The notes below the pieces were generated by a model. That model saw only the letters and a list, made by a program, of their open reading frames with translations. It did no database searches and was not told the origin of the DNA. Both the position numbers and the translations under genes were made by a program. A stretch of 64,000 nucleotides of DNA from Escarpia spicata (lineage: Eukaryota; Annelida; Polychaeta; Sabellida; Siboglinidae), in NCBI GenBank assembly GCA_963995525.1, contig OZ023205.1, forward strand, positions 66,909,298 through 66,973,297, given 5' to 3'. Below are positions 12,216-24,329 of this stretch, in pieces (position 1 is the first letter of the stretch; each line of letters begins with the position of its first letter).

Positions 12216-13165
12216 TAAGCACGCATGCATGCCTGTATTGTGCACCTTTGTGGGACACGGACTTGTGCACACAAACTTAGGACACACAACAATATACAAC
12301 TACTTATTTAATTTTAAGAGTTATCTTATGAAAATATATTATACTGATGGCAATGAAGTTTACATTTATTCCATAGGTATCTAAATAAATAATACATCAA
12401 ATGACTGGCAGAAGAGTAATACCATTACCAGTGACTGTGTTAACACGTACCATGCCTCACGGCACGTCCAATATGCCACAGTGGTTATATCAAAAGTAGG
12501 CATAGGATATGCCGTGATTATCATTACTGTGTTGTTGTTGTTCACTCAAGCTCAGTGTAGTCGTAGACACACAGATTATATTAGTCATAGGGTATAGACG
12601 TCACAGTATAAACGTTGTGATTATACAATGGTTGATCTATTCTCGAATGTATTGGAGGGCACACTGCTGTATATTTTCTCGTGGCATAGGTGCGATGTCT
12701 ATCCACGTAACGTAACTTAAAAGGCGCGTACTAGTGAACACGTCATACCCAAGAACAACTTTACACAAGTGATTTAAACATAACTCGTCTTGACACTTGT
12801 TGTGCCGACTTCGCCCTAATTTCAATTGTTTCCATTTCAATTCAAATCCAATTTGGTTCGATCGTTTTTCGAACCGATCATAAGTCGCTGTCAAATCCCT
12901 CAAACACTAAAGTTCTAAATCTAAGCCATACCGCCTAAGCGATGCATACATTCGTATACAACAATACATTGGATCAAACATACCTTTGGTGCTAGTAACA
13001 ATGATAAGTGCGATATTCTACGTTCGTTGAGTATCCTTACCAGGAAGTTTCTGAAAAGGGGAATTCCCGATCAAGACGCTCCCATTGGCTGATTATCAGC
13101 CCACCGTGTAACGCCACGAAGCTCGCCTTGTGGCGCCACCAGCAATCCGAAAGTTTGCGCGCTTA

Positions 13166-14192
13166 ATAATAATAATAATAATAAAGGTTCTTTTACCGCG
13201 CGATCTCTAACTAATAGTTAATCAATGCGCTCACAATATAGAAACATTATAAAAAACAATTAAAATAATATATAAATTTGTTATAAATTAATTAATTTAC
13301 AAAATAAAAAATAGATTACTAAATTAACATGAGTCACTAAAACGTCCTGTAAATAAATCTTGCTACTGTCCACCATCAGTTTGTTTAAATAAATATGTCT
13401 TCAGGTGACGTTTAAATAAAAACACAGAAGGAGCATCTCGTAGAGTCAGTGGCAGTTCGTTCCATTTGGCCGGACCAGTTAATTATGCCAAACGCTCGCT
13501 TGCCGATGGATTTTGATGCTCGTGGAACTGCAAGCTGAAGATGGTCATGAAGCTGCCGAAGACGAGGGTTGCGAGTTCGGGGATGTAGTAGATGTGCAAG
13601 GTACTTCGGCGCCAAACCATGGAGCACCTTGTAAATATACACAAGTACTTTAAACATAATGCGTTGTCTGACTGGCAACCAGTGCAGAAGCGCCAGTACT
13701 GGTGTAATGTGTGAAGATATAGGTGTGAGGACAACTAGGCGGGCTGCCCTATTGTGTATCTTCTGGAGACGTGCTAACCTGGGTAAGTGAAATTCGGGTA
13801 GGTCCAGCAGCAGAGCGTTGCAGTATTCTAAGCTTGAAACAACCAGCGCAATGACCAATGAATGGCAGACAGGCTTCGTGATATACGCCCTGGTGGAGCT
13901 AATACGTCTCAGATGGTAGTTACACTTCTTGCAAACAGCATCAACATGCTCGTGTGAGTGTCAAAGTGAGCTCCCAAATTCCTGACAGAGACAACAGGTT
14001 TTATGTTGACTCCACCAACAACGAGGTACTCTGGAAGTCCAAATTTCTTTAGATGATAGGGACTGAGGGCCACCATACATTCAGTCTTATTGTCGTTTAG
14101 CTTGAGTTTATGCTTAACCATCCAACATTTCACCTCACTGATGCAGTCACTAAGTCTCTGAACAGCGCACTCCAAGTCACCAGATATGTGAG
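13166..14192 (-). mobile_element. Jockey/CR1/L2-type LINE, 3' half
   Basis: Minus-strand reading gives the RT thumb region (an NDNKTE block and NLGAHFD) followed by the C-terminal LHWLPVRQRI block typical of CR1/L2/Jockey relatives. The 3' end is an ATT microsatellite at 13166-13187. The two pieces are in different frames, so it is a decayed copy. The rest of the element continues beyond the Gypsy insertion, from 19309. Confidence 0.8.
14188..14192. repeat. left target-site duplication GTGAG of the Gypsy element
   Basis: GTGAG directly precedes the 5' LTR and recurs directly after the 3' LTR at 19309-19313. Confidence 0.85.
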
Positions 14193-14384
14193 TAGTGGAG
14201 TGTACCCCTAGCGGACTATAGGAGAAATGAACCTGCATCATTTCTCGAGCGTTTGAAAACGCTACAGTTTATTGTATCTACCTATACAGTACTATGCTTT
14301 ATGACTCGTTTATTCATTGCTGAAGATGCGTGTAAGTTGTCACACTACATAAACATCGATGCAACTACAGAAGGATGTTATTTA
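14193..14384 (+). repeat. 5' LTR (192 bp)
   Basis: It begins TAGTGGAGTGTACCCC and ends TGTTATTTA, and matches 19117-19308 with few differences. A TGAATAAAC stretch follows directly. Confidence 0.85.
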
Positions 14385-14506
14385 TGAATAAACGAACAAT
14401 CTGCAGCATTGTATTAAGCACTCGTCGACAATCCAGCCTATTATCGCTCACGCTCGCATACGCGAATACGGTGGTCGCACCTGGTGCATAATCTACCGTT
14501 GTGATC

Positions 14507-17269
14507 ATGGATCCTGCCACGCCTACGGTAGATGTAAAGTGTCCCGTCGACAGATGCGAATACCGCCCGAATGTCACCGACGCCACGCTCGCAGCCACAC
14601 TCCTCACCATCCACGCGCAGAGTCAATATGTCGCCTCGCCCGCGCCCAGCCACGCTGCCGGCGCCACGGCGAAGTTGGAGAAAATTAGCCGCCCGACCGT
14701 TGATGAAGGGATCTCCCTGGAAGATTGGCTATATTTCGAGCAACGCTGGCGTGAATATAAAGACGCTACGCGAGTCGCCGGCTCCGACCTCACTTACCAG
14801 CTCCTGGATTGCTGCAATCCCGAGGGACTACGGAAGAACCTCGTGCGGGTTCACCGTGATACGCTGGCCTCCTGTAGCGAACGAGACCTACTGGCCAACA
14901 TTAAGAAGTTGGCGTTGCGCGCCGAGAACGCGATGGTAGCCCGGGACGTGCTGTCGAAGATGCGGCAGGACCGAGACGAACCTGTCCGCGCCTACGGCGC
15001 TCGACTCAAGAGGCAAGCGCGAGTTTGCCAGTTCGTCGTCAGGTGTCAGTGCCCGAGCTGCCCAAACCACGACGCATGCGTTGGGGCAGATTACAGCGAC
15101 ATTGTGGTGCGGAACCAGGTCGTCCTGGGCTGCGCCGATCATGACATCAAACTAGATTGTCTGACCGAGAAGGGACCGAGTATACCTCTCGAAGAGGTTG
15201 AGGCGTTTGTTGAGGACAAGGAATCGGGAAAGATTTCCCTCCAGCAGCTGAGCAACGGATCCGAGGCGGCTGCCCAGGTCAGCTCATTCCGGAAACAGCA
15301 GAGAGCGGTCTTCAAGCAACATGCCCCACCCACACCCCTGCCTACTCCGCTGTACACACACTGCGGCCAGATCGGCCATGGTAGCAGCAGGGACGAGCGC
15401 TCTGACAACTGCCCGGCATACGGCCAAACCTGCACCAAATGCGGCAAGAAAGGTCACATTGGGACCGTATGCAGGCAAAAGTCGACGGCCGGCACACTCT
15501 ATGTGCAACGCCGCCCGCGCCGGTCACCGCAGAGGGAAACCGCTGCAGCTCTCTTCCAGTCACTATGCACTGTGGAGAACGCGCCGCCTGTCGACAACGA
15601 GATCGTCTGCAACATCGGGGACTTCAAACTCGAACACTGCGTTTACGACGCCACTCAAGACACGTGGGTGAAGAAATCCTCGGCCCCACAACCTACACAG
15701 TCGTTATATATCACTCACTACCTGTGCGACATTCGCGCTCTCGGCCTCCGCACGCCACTGCGGCGCCCGACTAAGGCTGCGTTGGTGTCGGTAGTGGCTG
15801 ATACAGGCTGCCAATCGTGCCTGGCTGGGACGAATCTACTCTCCAAGCTCGGACTCACCGAGCAATGCCTGAGCAAAACACGTCTGCAGATGTCAGCTGC
15901 CAACGGAAACAATCTGGACATAATCGGGGCAATCGCCCTGCGCCTATCAGACTCCGCTTCTCCAGGTGGCACAGAAACACGCCAAATTGTCTACATATGT
16001 CGAGAGACGAGCGACTTCTTCTTGTCTCGAGGAGCATGTGTGGCGCTAGGCATTGTGTCGCGTAACTTCCCTGACGTCGGCCAAAGCCAACAGCCCTCAG
16101 CGGAGGTGAACACGTGCAGCGCCGCCTCAGAGTCGTCGATGACCGCGGCCTGTGAGTGCCCCCGCCGTCAACCTCCACCACTGCCTTCGCAAGAGCTGCC
16201 CTATCCAGCCATTGAGGACAACCGCAGAAAACTGGAGCAGTGGTTGCTGTCGCACTACAAGGCTAGCACATTCAACACGTGTCACCACCAGCCTTTCCTC
16301 CCGATGGAGGGCCCGCCACTCCGGCTAATGATTGACCCAGACGCCAAGCCTGTCGCCTGCCACACACCGATCGACGTCCCGATTCACTGGCGAAGCGACG
16401 TGAAGGCCGGCCTCGACCAAGACTGCAGTATGGGCGTCATCGAGGAGGTACCAACTGGCACCCCTGTCACCTGGTGTCATCGCATGGTTATCGGCGCAAA
16501 GAAGAACGGGAAGTCTCGACGGACTGTGGATCTCCAGGCCCTTAACGCTAGTGCCACCAGGGAGACCTACCACACCCAGAGACCCTTTCACCAAGCGAGA
16601 TCGGTGCCTCATGGAACAAAGAAAACGGTGTGTGACGCCTGGAACGGCTACCACGCTGTCCCACTCCACCCCGACGAACGCCACCTCACGACGTTCATAA
16701 CGCCTTGGGGCCGCTATCGATACCGCTCAGCACCCCAAGGATATGTGGCGTCTGGCGATGGCTTCACACGGCGGTTCGATGAGATCGTCGCCCACATACC
16801 CAACAAGACAAAATGCATCGACGATACCCTACTGTGGGCGGACAACATCGAGCAGGCCTTTTGGCAGGCAGTGCAGTGGCTGGACACGTGTGGCCGCAAT
16901 GGCATCACGCAGAATCCGGACAAGTTTGTGTTCGGTAAAGACACCGTCGAGTTTGCAGGCTTTGAGATATCACCCACGTTAGTGAAACCATGCTCGAAGG
17001 TGTTGCAGTCGATAAAGGACTTCCCGACACCGAGGAATGTCACAGACATCAGAAGCTGGTTCGGCCTCGTTAACCAGGTGGCTTATGCCTTCGCCGTAGC
17101 GGACCACATGCAACCATTCCGCGACCTCCTGAAGCCATATCAGCCGTTCGCCTGGACGGAACATTTGGATCGCCTGTTCAGGCAGTCGAAAGTCGTGATC
17201 ATCGACCAGATCAGACAAGGAGTCGAGATCTTCGACCAGTCACGCCCGGCGTGCCTCGCCACAGACTGA
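14507..17269 (+). pseudogene. Gypsy gag-protease-RT-RNase H, broken by a stop
   Basis: The first ATG in frame is at 14507. Counting residues from 14501: a gag-like helical region comes first. Two zinc-knuckle-like CCHC boxes follow at about 283-325; the second, CTKCGKKGHIGTVC, is canonical. An aspartic protease DTG lies near 433. The RT has VDLQALN, a WNGYHAVPL block, SAPQGY and a CIDD catalytic box (near 771) in place of the common YVDD. The frame stops at TGA 17267-17269 inside the RNase H TD-x-S motif and resumes in the same frame. So a single nonsense change interrupts pol. Confidence 0.85.
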
Positions 17270-18382
17270 TCTAAGGAAGGGCTCGGGTACTGGCTAGTTC
17301 AGAAACACTGTGACTGCGCTGGTGTCCGACCGTTCTGCTGCAAGTTGGGCTGGAAAGTAGTGCTGATGGGCAGCCGTTTCACACACGGCGCTGGGTCACG
17401 TTATGCCCCCATCGAGGGCGAGGCGCTGGCAGTTGTAGACGCCCTTGACAAGGCTCGACATTTCACCCTGGGATGTTCAGACCTCATGGTAGCAGTAGAC
17501 CACAAGCCACTACTCAAGGTGCTGGGTGACCGCGCCCTCGACGACATCCCAAACCCTCGCTTGCGGGACATTAAGGAAAAGTCGCTGCGGTACCGGTTTC
17601 GCATGCTCCACATCACCGTCACCGTCGCCGACGCCCTATCACGACACCCGGTGGGCGACGCCGAGACTCCCGACCTGCCCGACGACGTGGCCGCGGCAGC
17701 CCCCGCAGCCCTCCGATCCGGCGTCGATCCGGCGCCACCTCGCTGCTCAAAGACTTGCGCGTCCACGGCCACGGAACTCATCAAGTCGGTCACATGGGAT
17801 GATGTGCGCACTGCCACGGCGAGCGACCCCGACATGTCCGCTCTAGTGGATGTCATCCACAACGGCTTTCCTGCCACGCCATCAGCCATGCTCAGTGCCA
17901 TCCGCACGTACCACCAGTACCGGGAGAAGCTAACCGAGTACGACGGCGTCATCCTTTACAAGGACAGAATCGTCATACCACCCACTCTCCGAGCACGTGT
18001 CTTGCAGGCACTCCACTCGGCTCACCAGGGTATTTCGATGATGGTATCGCGAGCAGAGGGGTCATTCTTCTGGCCAGGTATGACTTCGGTAATTGAAGAG
18101 ACACGTGCACACTGTACAGCGTGCAACCGCATGGCGCCGTCACAACCAAACTCGCCGCCTACACCACCAACACGACCAGTCTACCCCTTCCAGGCGATAT
18201 GTGCTGACTACTTCAGCTACGGCGGCCATCACTACCTCGTCGCCGTGGACAGATACTCTAATTGGCCTATCGTAGAAGAGAACGCGGAGGGCTCCAAAGG
18301 CCTCATTGCCGCGCTCCGAAGAGTGTTCGTGACCTTCGGCATCGCCGAGGAGCACGGGCCCAGGTGGTTCCCTGAACACTGA
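17270..18382 (+). pseudogene. Gypsy RNase H C-terminus and integrase N-terminus
   Basis: Same frame as the upstream ORF. It contains the rest of RNase H (GYWLVQ, YAPIEGEALA, VDHKPLL), an H2C2 integrase zinc finger (H-x-x-H then HCTACNR) and the first strands of the integrase core, with the first catalytic Asp in ICADYFSY. The frame runs out near 18380, just past GIAEE, where the second catalytic Asp would be expected. Confidence 0.8.
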
Positions 18383-18881
18383 CGCATTACAACGGGCCAT
18401 GTTAGCCTACAGAAACACGCCAGATCCGATGTCGAAGGTCAGTCCTGCCGAGATCATCTTTGGAAGCCGCATCCGGGACTTCAACCCAGTACCGCCCGGA
18501 CAGTACCTACCCCATTGGACGTGGCGCGAGACACTGCAAGCAAGAGAGGACGCACTACGTGTCCGACACATGAGGGCACATGAGCGACTGTCGGAGCACA
18601 CACGTGTCCTACCTCCACTCACTATCGGCGACTGCGTAAGGCTGCATAATCTGGTTGGCCCGCACCCAACCAAATGGGACCGCACCGGAATCGTAGTTGA
18701 GGTACGACAGTACGACCAATACGTCGTACGAGTGGACGGGCCGGGGCGTGTCACACTCCGTAACAGGAAACACCTACGCCTGTACACGCCGCATATCGCC
18801 AGGGCCCCGTTGATCAACTCGCTATCTGTCATTCCCCCGCCACGACCACGCCACCGTCGCCCATGCTACCCGAGACACTGA
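18383..18881 (+). pseudogene. Gypsy integrase C-terminus after an internal deletion
   Basis: In a shifted frame the sequence resumes with SLNTDALQRAMLAYRNTPDP, which in relatives lies downstream of the integrase core. The second Asp and the Glu of the DDE triad are absent from the window. The rest is a Pro/Arg-rich C-terminal domain (VRLHNLVG, KWDRTG). Confidence 0.75.
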
Positions 18882-19116
18882 CCCAGCCAGCCGACCCAGT
18901 GTCGCCTCTACCCTCCTCGTGCAAGTCGTGAGATGCTCCAGCAGGCCGCGCCCCCACCCACACCGGCCGCTGAGGTTCCGCCACTGACCCCTGCTCCGAC
19001 ACCCGCTGTTCGGCGACTTGGCGGTCGTACCCGGCGACCTCCAAGGAGACTAGTGGAGGAAATGTAGAGGGTCACACTTCCATTGTCAGCCCTCTGGCTC
19101 GAGGACTTGGGAGGCA

Positions 19117-19308
19117 TATTGGAGTGTACCCCTAGCGGACTATAGGAGAACTGAACCTGCATCATTTCTCGAGCGTTTGACAACGCTACAGTTTATTGTA
19201 TCTACCTATACAGTACTATGTTTTATGACTCGTTTATTCATTGCAGAAGATGCGTGTAAGTTGTCACACTACATAAACATCGATGCAAATACACAAGGGT
19301 GTTATTTA
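19117..19308 (+). repeat. 3' LTR (192 bp)
   Basis: It begins TATTGGAGTGTACCCC after the tract GACTTGGGAGGCA, a likely polypurine primer site, and ends TGTTATTTA. GTGAG follows at 19309-19313. Confidence 0.85.
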
Positions 19309-21600
19309 GTGAGGACAGTAGGATGTGTATATCTGAAGATCATCAGCAAATTTATGATATTCCACAGTGTCTCGTTAGTATGTCCTCCATTGGTGCTGTG
19401 TACACAGTGAACAACAACGGACCCAACACCGAGCCCTGTGGAACACCGTATCTCACAGGGCGTTCTTCAGATGCATCCACCCCAATCCGTAGACGCTGGG
19501 TACGATCCGACATGTACGAACCGAACCATGCAAGTGCCGCGCCAGATATTCCCAGGTGGCTATGCATAGTCTTTAGTAGGATAGCTGCAGCATCGATCGT
19601 ATCGAACGCAGAAGATAAATCCAGGAGAACCAGAGTCTGCCATGTAACTGGTGATATCGTGCTGCACTCTCATTAAAGCAGTTTCAGTGCTGTGTCGGGT
19701 TTTGTATGCCGATTGTAGCTGCTCGTGAAGACCATTGTCACTTAGATGTTGAATAAGTCGTTTGGCTGCTACCTTTTCCAAGACTTTAGACACGAATGGC
19801 AAACTTGAAACTGGACTGTAATTTTTTAGCGTGTTTCGATCCAAGGTCGGTTTTTTCAACAGCAGTGTTATGACAGCCTTCTTGAGTTCCCGCGGAACAG
19901 TGGCCGACTCGAAAGACATATTGATGAGTCAGTATTTGAATATGAGCAGGAAGAGTGCTCTTTAGTAGCGATGTAGGTAGAGGGTCCAAGCATGATGACT
20001 TGGGTTTAGCATCCTGGATAATGTTCTGCACTTCACACATACTTGCAGCACACATTGCAGTCATAGGATGTTCAATTACTCTCTGTGTTGCAGTTTCGAC
20101 GTCGCTCATGTTTGTTTCCGAGGCATCAATTTCATTAATGATATTCGCAATGTTTTCTTCAAAAAAGTTCAGAAACTGGCAGCATAATTTCTCCCTTGAA
20201 TCAGTGTCAGGGAGTTTGGAAGATTCCACCTTTAGCAGGCTGTTCACGGCTTCGAAGGCTGTATTCTGATCGGCATCTTGGAGTAGACTCTGATAATGCT
20301 GAATTTTGGCTTGCCGTATCCTCGCGCTGACAGCATTACGATGATTCACGTATATTCTTCTGTGTATGTATAATCCTGATGCACGCCAAATGTTCTCATT
20401 TTGGCGACGTAACTTTCGCATTGCATGTAATTCCTCGCAGTACCAAGGTGGAGCTCTTCTCTTGCGTGGCCGCCGTAGTATTACCGGAGCAATTTCTTCC
20501 AAGGCCGAAATAACAGCACACGTATATATATCAAGAATGGAATCCGGATCTGTGGATGATGTATCAAAGCCAGATAAGTTGGAATTGATTTCACTGGTCA
20601 GTGTTTTACAATCAACATGTCGAAGATCTCTTCTGGATTGTAGTTTAGCCTGGGGGTAGTTCTTGTCGGCTGTGTGCTCGATAGAGAATGTTACTGATTT
20701 GTGGTCAGATATTTCGCTGCTGATCATGGACACTTTGCTGATGATAGGGTCGGTTGCCCGTGAGATGACAAGATCCAAAGTGTGACCAGCCTTGTGAGTT
20801 GAACAATCAACATGTTGATGTAAATCATGTATCTGTAATAAATCCATGAACCGGGAGACCCCAGGTGCTGAACAAACATCAACATGCAGATTGAAATCTC
20901 CCGTGATGACAACTCTACCAGCAGCAGAAGCTAGGTTAGCATTAAAATCATCAAATTCGTCCAAGAACACTGGTATAGGTGACGATGGTGGACGGTATAT
21001 TGCAAGCACTGTCAGATGCTTACATCGCACTGATAGATGCTCGAGCGAAGAGTATTCGGTAGTGTTCGTAGATATAAAAGGCAGTTCGGTTTTGTGTACA
21101 ATGCAAAGGCCACCACCTCTCTTTACTTTTCTTCCAACTCCGAAAAATGAATAGCCTGGAGGACACAGGTTGATGACTGTAGCAGTGTCTTCCTCTTTTA
21201 ACCACGTTTCTGTAAAAATGGCGACATCAGCCGCCGTGTCAATGATGTGTTCGCTGACGATGAATGCTTTGCCAAGAACAGAGCGTATGTTCAGCAATAG
21301 GACATTCAATTCAGTTTCCCTCGCCGACCTCTGTACTGGAGTAAGGTTAGCCACATTCACGCCTGTTTGTTTACAAACAGACGCCTGCCGCGCAGAAACA
21401 ACACACTTGATAGTACGGACCTTAAGCACGCCGGCCCTACAACCGCGCTTTGTTTTGTGTTGGCCGCAATATCACAATAAGTTCCAGTTCGTTGAAGATG
21501 GCCTTAGTGTTTCAATGCAGTTCCCGAAGTTACGTAGCATGGTTGCTGAGTAACGCAGTGCCATGGCGCCAAGTTCAACACAAAGCATCCGGCTGTAGAT
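19309..21600 (-). mobile_element. Jockey/CR1/L2-type LINE, 5' half
   Basis: Minus-strand ORF 21429-19786 encodes an apurinic endonuclease (IFTETWL, GDFNLH, SDHKSV blocks) and the start of reverse transcriptase. Frame-shifted pieces continue with PVSSLPF, LDLSSAFDT, GVPQGSVLGP and FADDLQ down to the Gypsy insertion. At least three frame breaks show it is inactive. The 5' end is uncertain and placed only roughly. Confidence 0.85.
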
Positions 21601-22631
21601 GATTAAAACTCGCAATTTATAGACAGGTAAAAGCAGATAATATAAAATTGTTCAGATCTCTGTGATGCACAAACGTTCACAATAGTCCAGACTTACGTTG
21701 ATAGTAAAATGGTGATGATCAACGTTCCGAAATGCTCAAAACAACACGTGCTTAAAAACTGGTGTTGCCACAAGGCGCGACCGTCGCTTACAATTACCCG
21801 GGCTTTCAATTTTATCCGGGTGATGTTTATGTGCACATGTAAGACATAATATTTAGCACCAGTAGATCACGTAGTGATAAATAATATCCAGTAGTTAAAT
21901 ATGTTTCGTTTGTTGTCGTAATACGAGCGTTATAATTACAGTACATAATTATAATTTCAGATTTGTGACCAAGTATAAGAGTAAGTCACGTGACGTGTGC
22001 GTGGAGATGAAACTGTTTTACGACAGAAATTGTTTATGCCTGTGGGAAGCAAACATTTTATGATTTATGTATATATATATATATAAATATATATACCGCC
22101 CGCATAAAAAACGCGACAGTCGTAGTTGGTGCTAAATGCATTCCCCTAGATACGCGCACGCGCAGAAACGTCACCCGGATATTATTTAACGCCCGGATAA
22201 AATTGTAAGCGCGACAGGTTTCGCGACTCCTCGGGTAGATCGGTCCGTTCGCCGTCAGTTCGTCTTAGACCAGCTTTCCACAAACTTATATAGATCATTA
22301 GAAGTGGGCAGCACTTTGCCCGGTTGTGGGCCAACAGCTTTAGTTAGGTATGCCACGGTCCGAAGTAATTCCGCAACTTGATGGCTGAAACCACATCGCG
22401 GTCATCGGTATTGACAGTCCACGTCGATGACTATCCAAGACTAACTCTTGTGTGTATACGTGTTTTCTTTAAATTTTAATCAGATGATGATAAAGATGAG
22501 ACCGCCAGTGGGGTTTGAATGCTGTATATTGGACCAGTGACGCGGGAACGAAATTCATATTGGGGGGGGGGGGGCTAACGGAGCTTCAGCACCACTGAGA
22601 AATTTTAGCCGCCGCATATCTTTTCTTCACA
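21601..22631. other. no gene seen; inverted GC-rich blocks
   Basis: Related sequences ACCCGGATAAAATTG occur in opposite orientation near 21780-21825 and 22165-22215 and flank a TA-rich core (22072-22094). A G-run lies at 22561-22572. This may be a small inverted-repeat element, which is inference. Confidence 0.35.
22626..22631. repeat. left 6-bp target-site duplication TTCACA of the Polinton
   Basis: TTCACA immediately precedes the terminal AGTAGTATGG and recurs immediately after the right terminus at 39223-39228. Confidence 0.9.
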
Positions 22632-22910
22632 AGTAGTATGGAGGATACACACAGTCGAGGACACGCCCCCTTTTGTATCTAGGTACGTGCATAAAAAACG
22701 TCGATTTCAAAATCGGGATCCTACTTATAAAAAAAAGATCAAAGGCTTTTTGGTAACCTGAGTGGAATCGGGATCCTAGTTATAAAAAACGTGATTGATG
22801 GCCTGTCATTTTTTGTGACTGAAAAGCGCCCTCTAGTGGTTAATAACAACGTCCTAGTTACGGCGTCCTTAGTTACGGCGTCCCTAGTTACGTGATAACG
22901 CCATCTAGCG
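22632..22910 (+). repeat. left terminal inverted repeat
   Basis: It matches the complement of 38974-39222 almost perfectly for about 200 bp. The inner part diverges and contains extra CCTAGTTACG units that make it about 30 bp longer than the right copy. Confidence 0.9.
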
Positions 22911-22990
22911 AATAATAATAGCGTCCCTAGTTACGTGATAACGCCATCTAGCGAATAATATAATAACAGCATCCCTAGTTACGATACGGA
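22880..22990 (+). repeat. subterminal repeats at the Polinton left end
   Basis: A roughly 39-bp unit containing TCCCTAGTTACGTGATAACG and CCATCTAGCG occurs at about 22879 and 22922, with a partial copy at about 22970. The same unit occurs once in the right terminal repeat at about 38974-39005. Confidence 0.8.
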
Positions 22991-23423
22991 GATATAGCAG
23001 AAACCAATGTGGTTATGTTAAAACCACCGTGGTTACGGTAAAACCACCGTGGGTACGAATGCACTAAACCCAGTGTGAGCGAGATTAGCCGCTGTACCCT
23101 GGATAGGGCGGTAGTGGTGAAAGTTGAGACGCGGCCGGTCGGCCTAGATACGGGCGGCTGAAAATAGATCTACGGCTGGGACTTTGTTAGCCGGATTTGT
23201 AATGATGTGGAAACAGCGCTTATGCATGCGTTTAAAAAGCGATAATCAGCGGCTTGGTTTATCGAGGTAGCGGAGTGTTTACGCGGTGGACAAATGGATG
23301 CGGAATGACGGTATGTTTATTATGCTAGCAAAACGAAACGAGTGGGATATATAATTTAAAAAGCTGTAAGCAACGGTAAGTACTTATAGGTAATAGAAAA
23401 CGAGTGAACGTGAACGGTGTAAT

Positions 23424-24298
23424 TTATTCAGGGACAGCACGACGGTGGCGTGAAATCGGCGGTGTGCTGTCGGATTGTCCCAAGCGCGGTAGTCGCGCAG
23501 CTCGCATACGAGCTGCATTACGGCGACGTTGCAACGCTGTAGATGGATCTATTGGTGTTAATGATGGCTCATTAAAGCCATGTCTTTCGAATAGTTCATC
23601 GGCCGGTGGGGGCGTGTACCACGATCCATTCGCCCCGAGTATGGTAAAGGAAGTCATGAATCCGTCGGGCTGATCGACTGTGGTCGGGTTGGCTATGTTA
23701 GGGTCGCTCCAGTCGGCCTCCGTCAACTCCGGCCAGGTGGCGTCCAACGAATCCTCCTCGGGTGTTGGCGGTCGTGGCACACCGGTAACTCGACAGAGGG
23801 GAACGGTCATGTCCAAGTACGCACGTGTTGGTAGAATGACGGTGCGTCGTAGGTGGTTTCTGTGAATGAATCATTTGGTAAATAAGTGAAGTGAAATATG
23901 TATAGGAAAATAAATAAAAGAACGAAAGCATTAAATATCAGTAAATAAAATATGAAAATAGTAAGTTACAGCCCCCGGAAAAGTAACTAGCACGTCTGCT
24001 ATGTAGTAGATAATGAATATTTTGTTATGATAACTGTGAATAGAAATGACCTCTGTCATATATGAAAAGGGGGAGTTTTGAAAACGAAATGTATTTAAAA
24101 AAACTGACAGATCTAAGAAATAATTAAAGAAAATTATAAATCGGGGTAATAGGAAAAGAAAATAACCACTAAAAGTAATGAAATAAACTTATAGTTTAAT
24201 ATGTAAATGAAGAAATAAGAGTTATATGAAAATAAGAAGTACCTTTGTTCTTTTGCAGCGGCAGTTGTTGGTGTAGCGAGCGCTCGGGAGGTGGCCAT
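23424..24298 (-). CDS. spliced Polinton left-end gene of unknown function
   Basis: Two exons fit on the minus strand: 24298-24243 (18 codons plus 2 nt, ATG at 24298, donor AAAG/GTACTT) and 23859-23424 (acceptor TTCATTCACAG). The junction keeps the frame open, giving about 163 residues. Starting from the ATG at 23810 alone would give 128. The C-terminal half is rich in Pro, acidic residues and WP/DW motifs (PPTPEEDS, WPELTEADWSD) and ends in a basic tail. The stop codon lies inside an AATAAA (23428-23423), so polyadenylation could follow at once. No family recognised. A regulatory or capsid-associated role is only a guess. Confidence 0.55.
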
Positions 24299-24329
24299 GA
24301 CAAGGAATGAACGGAGACCGGGGCGTTGT

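Larger units (their letters stand above)
8167..13165. other. upstream region or first introns of the ankyrin gene, no other gene seen
   Basis: It holds the SINEs, LINE fragment and duplications listed separately. Near 13041 the minus strand shows CTTCCTG/GTAAGG beside a locally CpG-richer stretch (13040-13160). That could be the donor of the first non-coding exon. Confidence 0.3.
14193..19308 (+). mobile_element. Ty3/Gypsy LTR retrotransposon, defective
   Basis: A 5,116-bp element with two 192-bp LTRs that differ at only a few sites and a 5-bp target duplication. Gene order is gag, protease, RT, RNase H, integrase, with no envelope ORF. It is nested in a minus-strand LINE whose RT frame resumes cleanly across the insertion, just after the FADDLQ motif. 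Two lesions disable it: an in-frame TGA at 17267 in RNase H, and the loss of part of the integrase core near 18355. LTR similarity suggests a fairly recent insertion. Confidence 0.9.

Noticed and set aside
14365..18832. Many minus-strand ORFs over the Gypsy element
   Set aside because: They are shadows of the GC-rich gag-pol frame.
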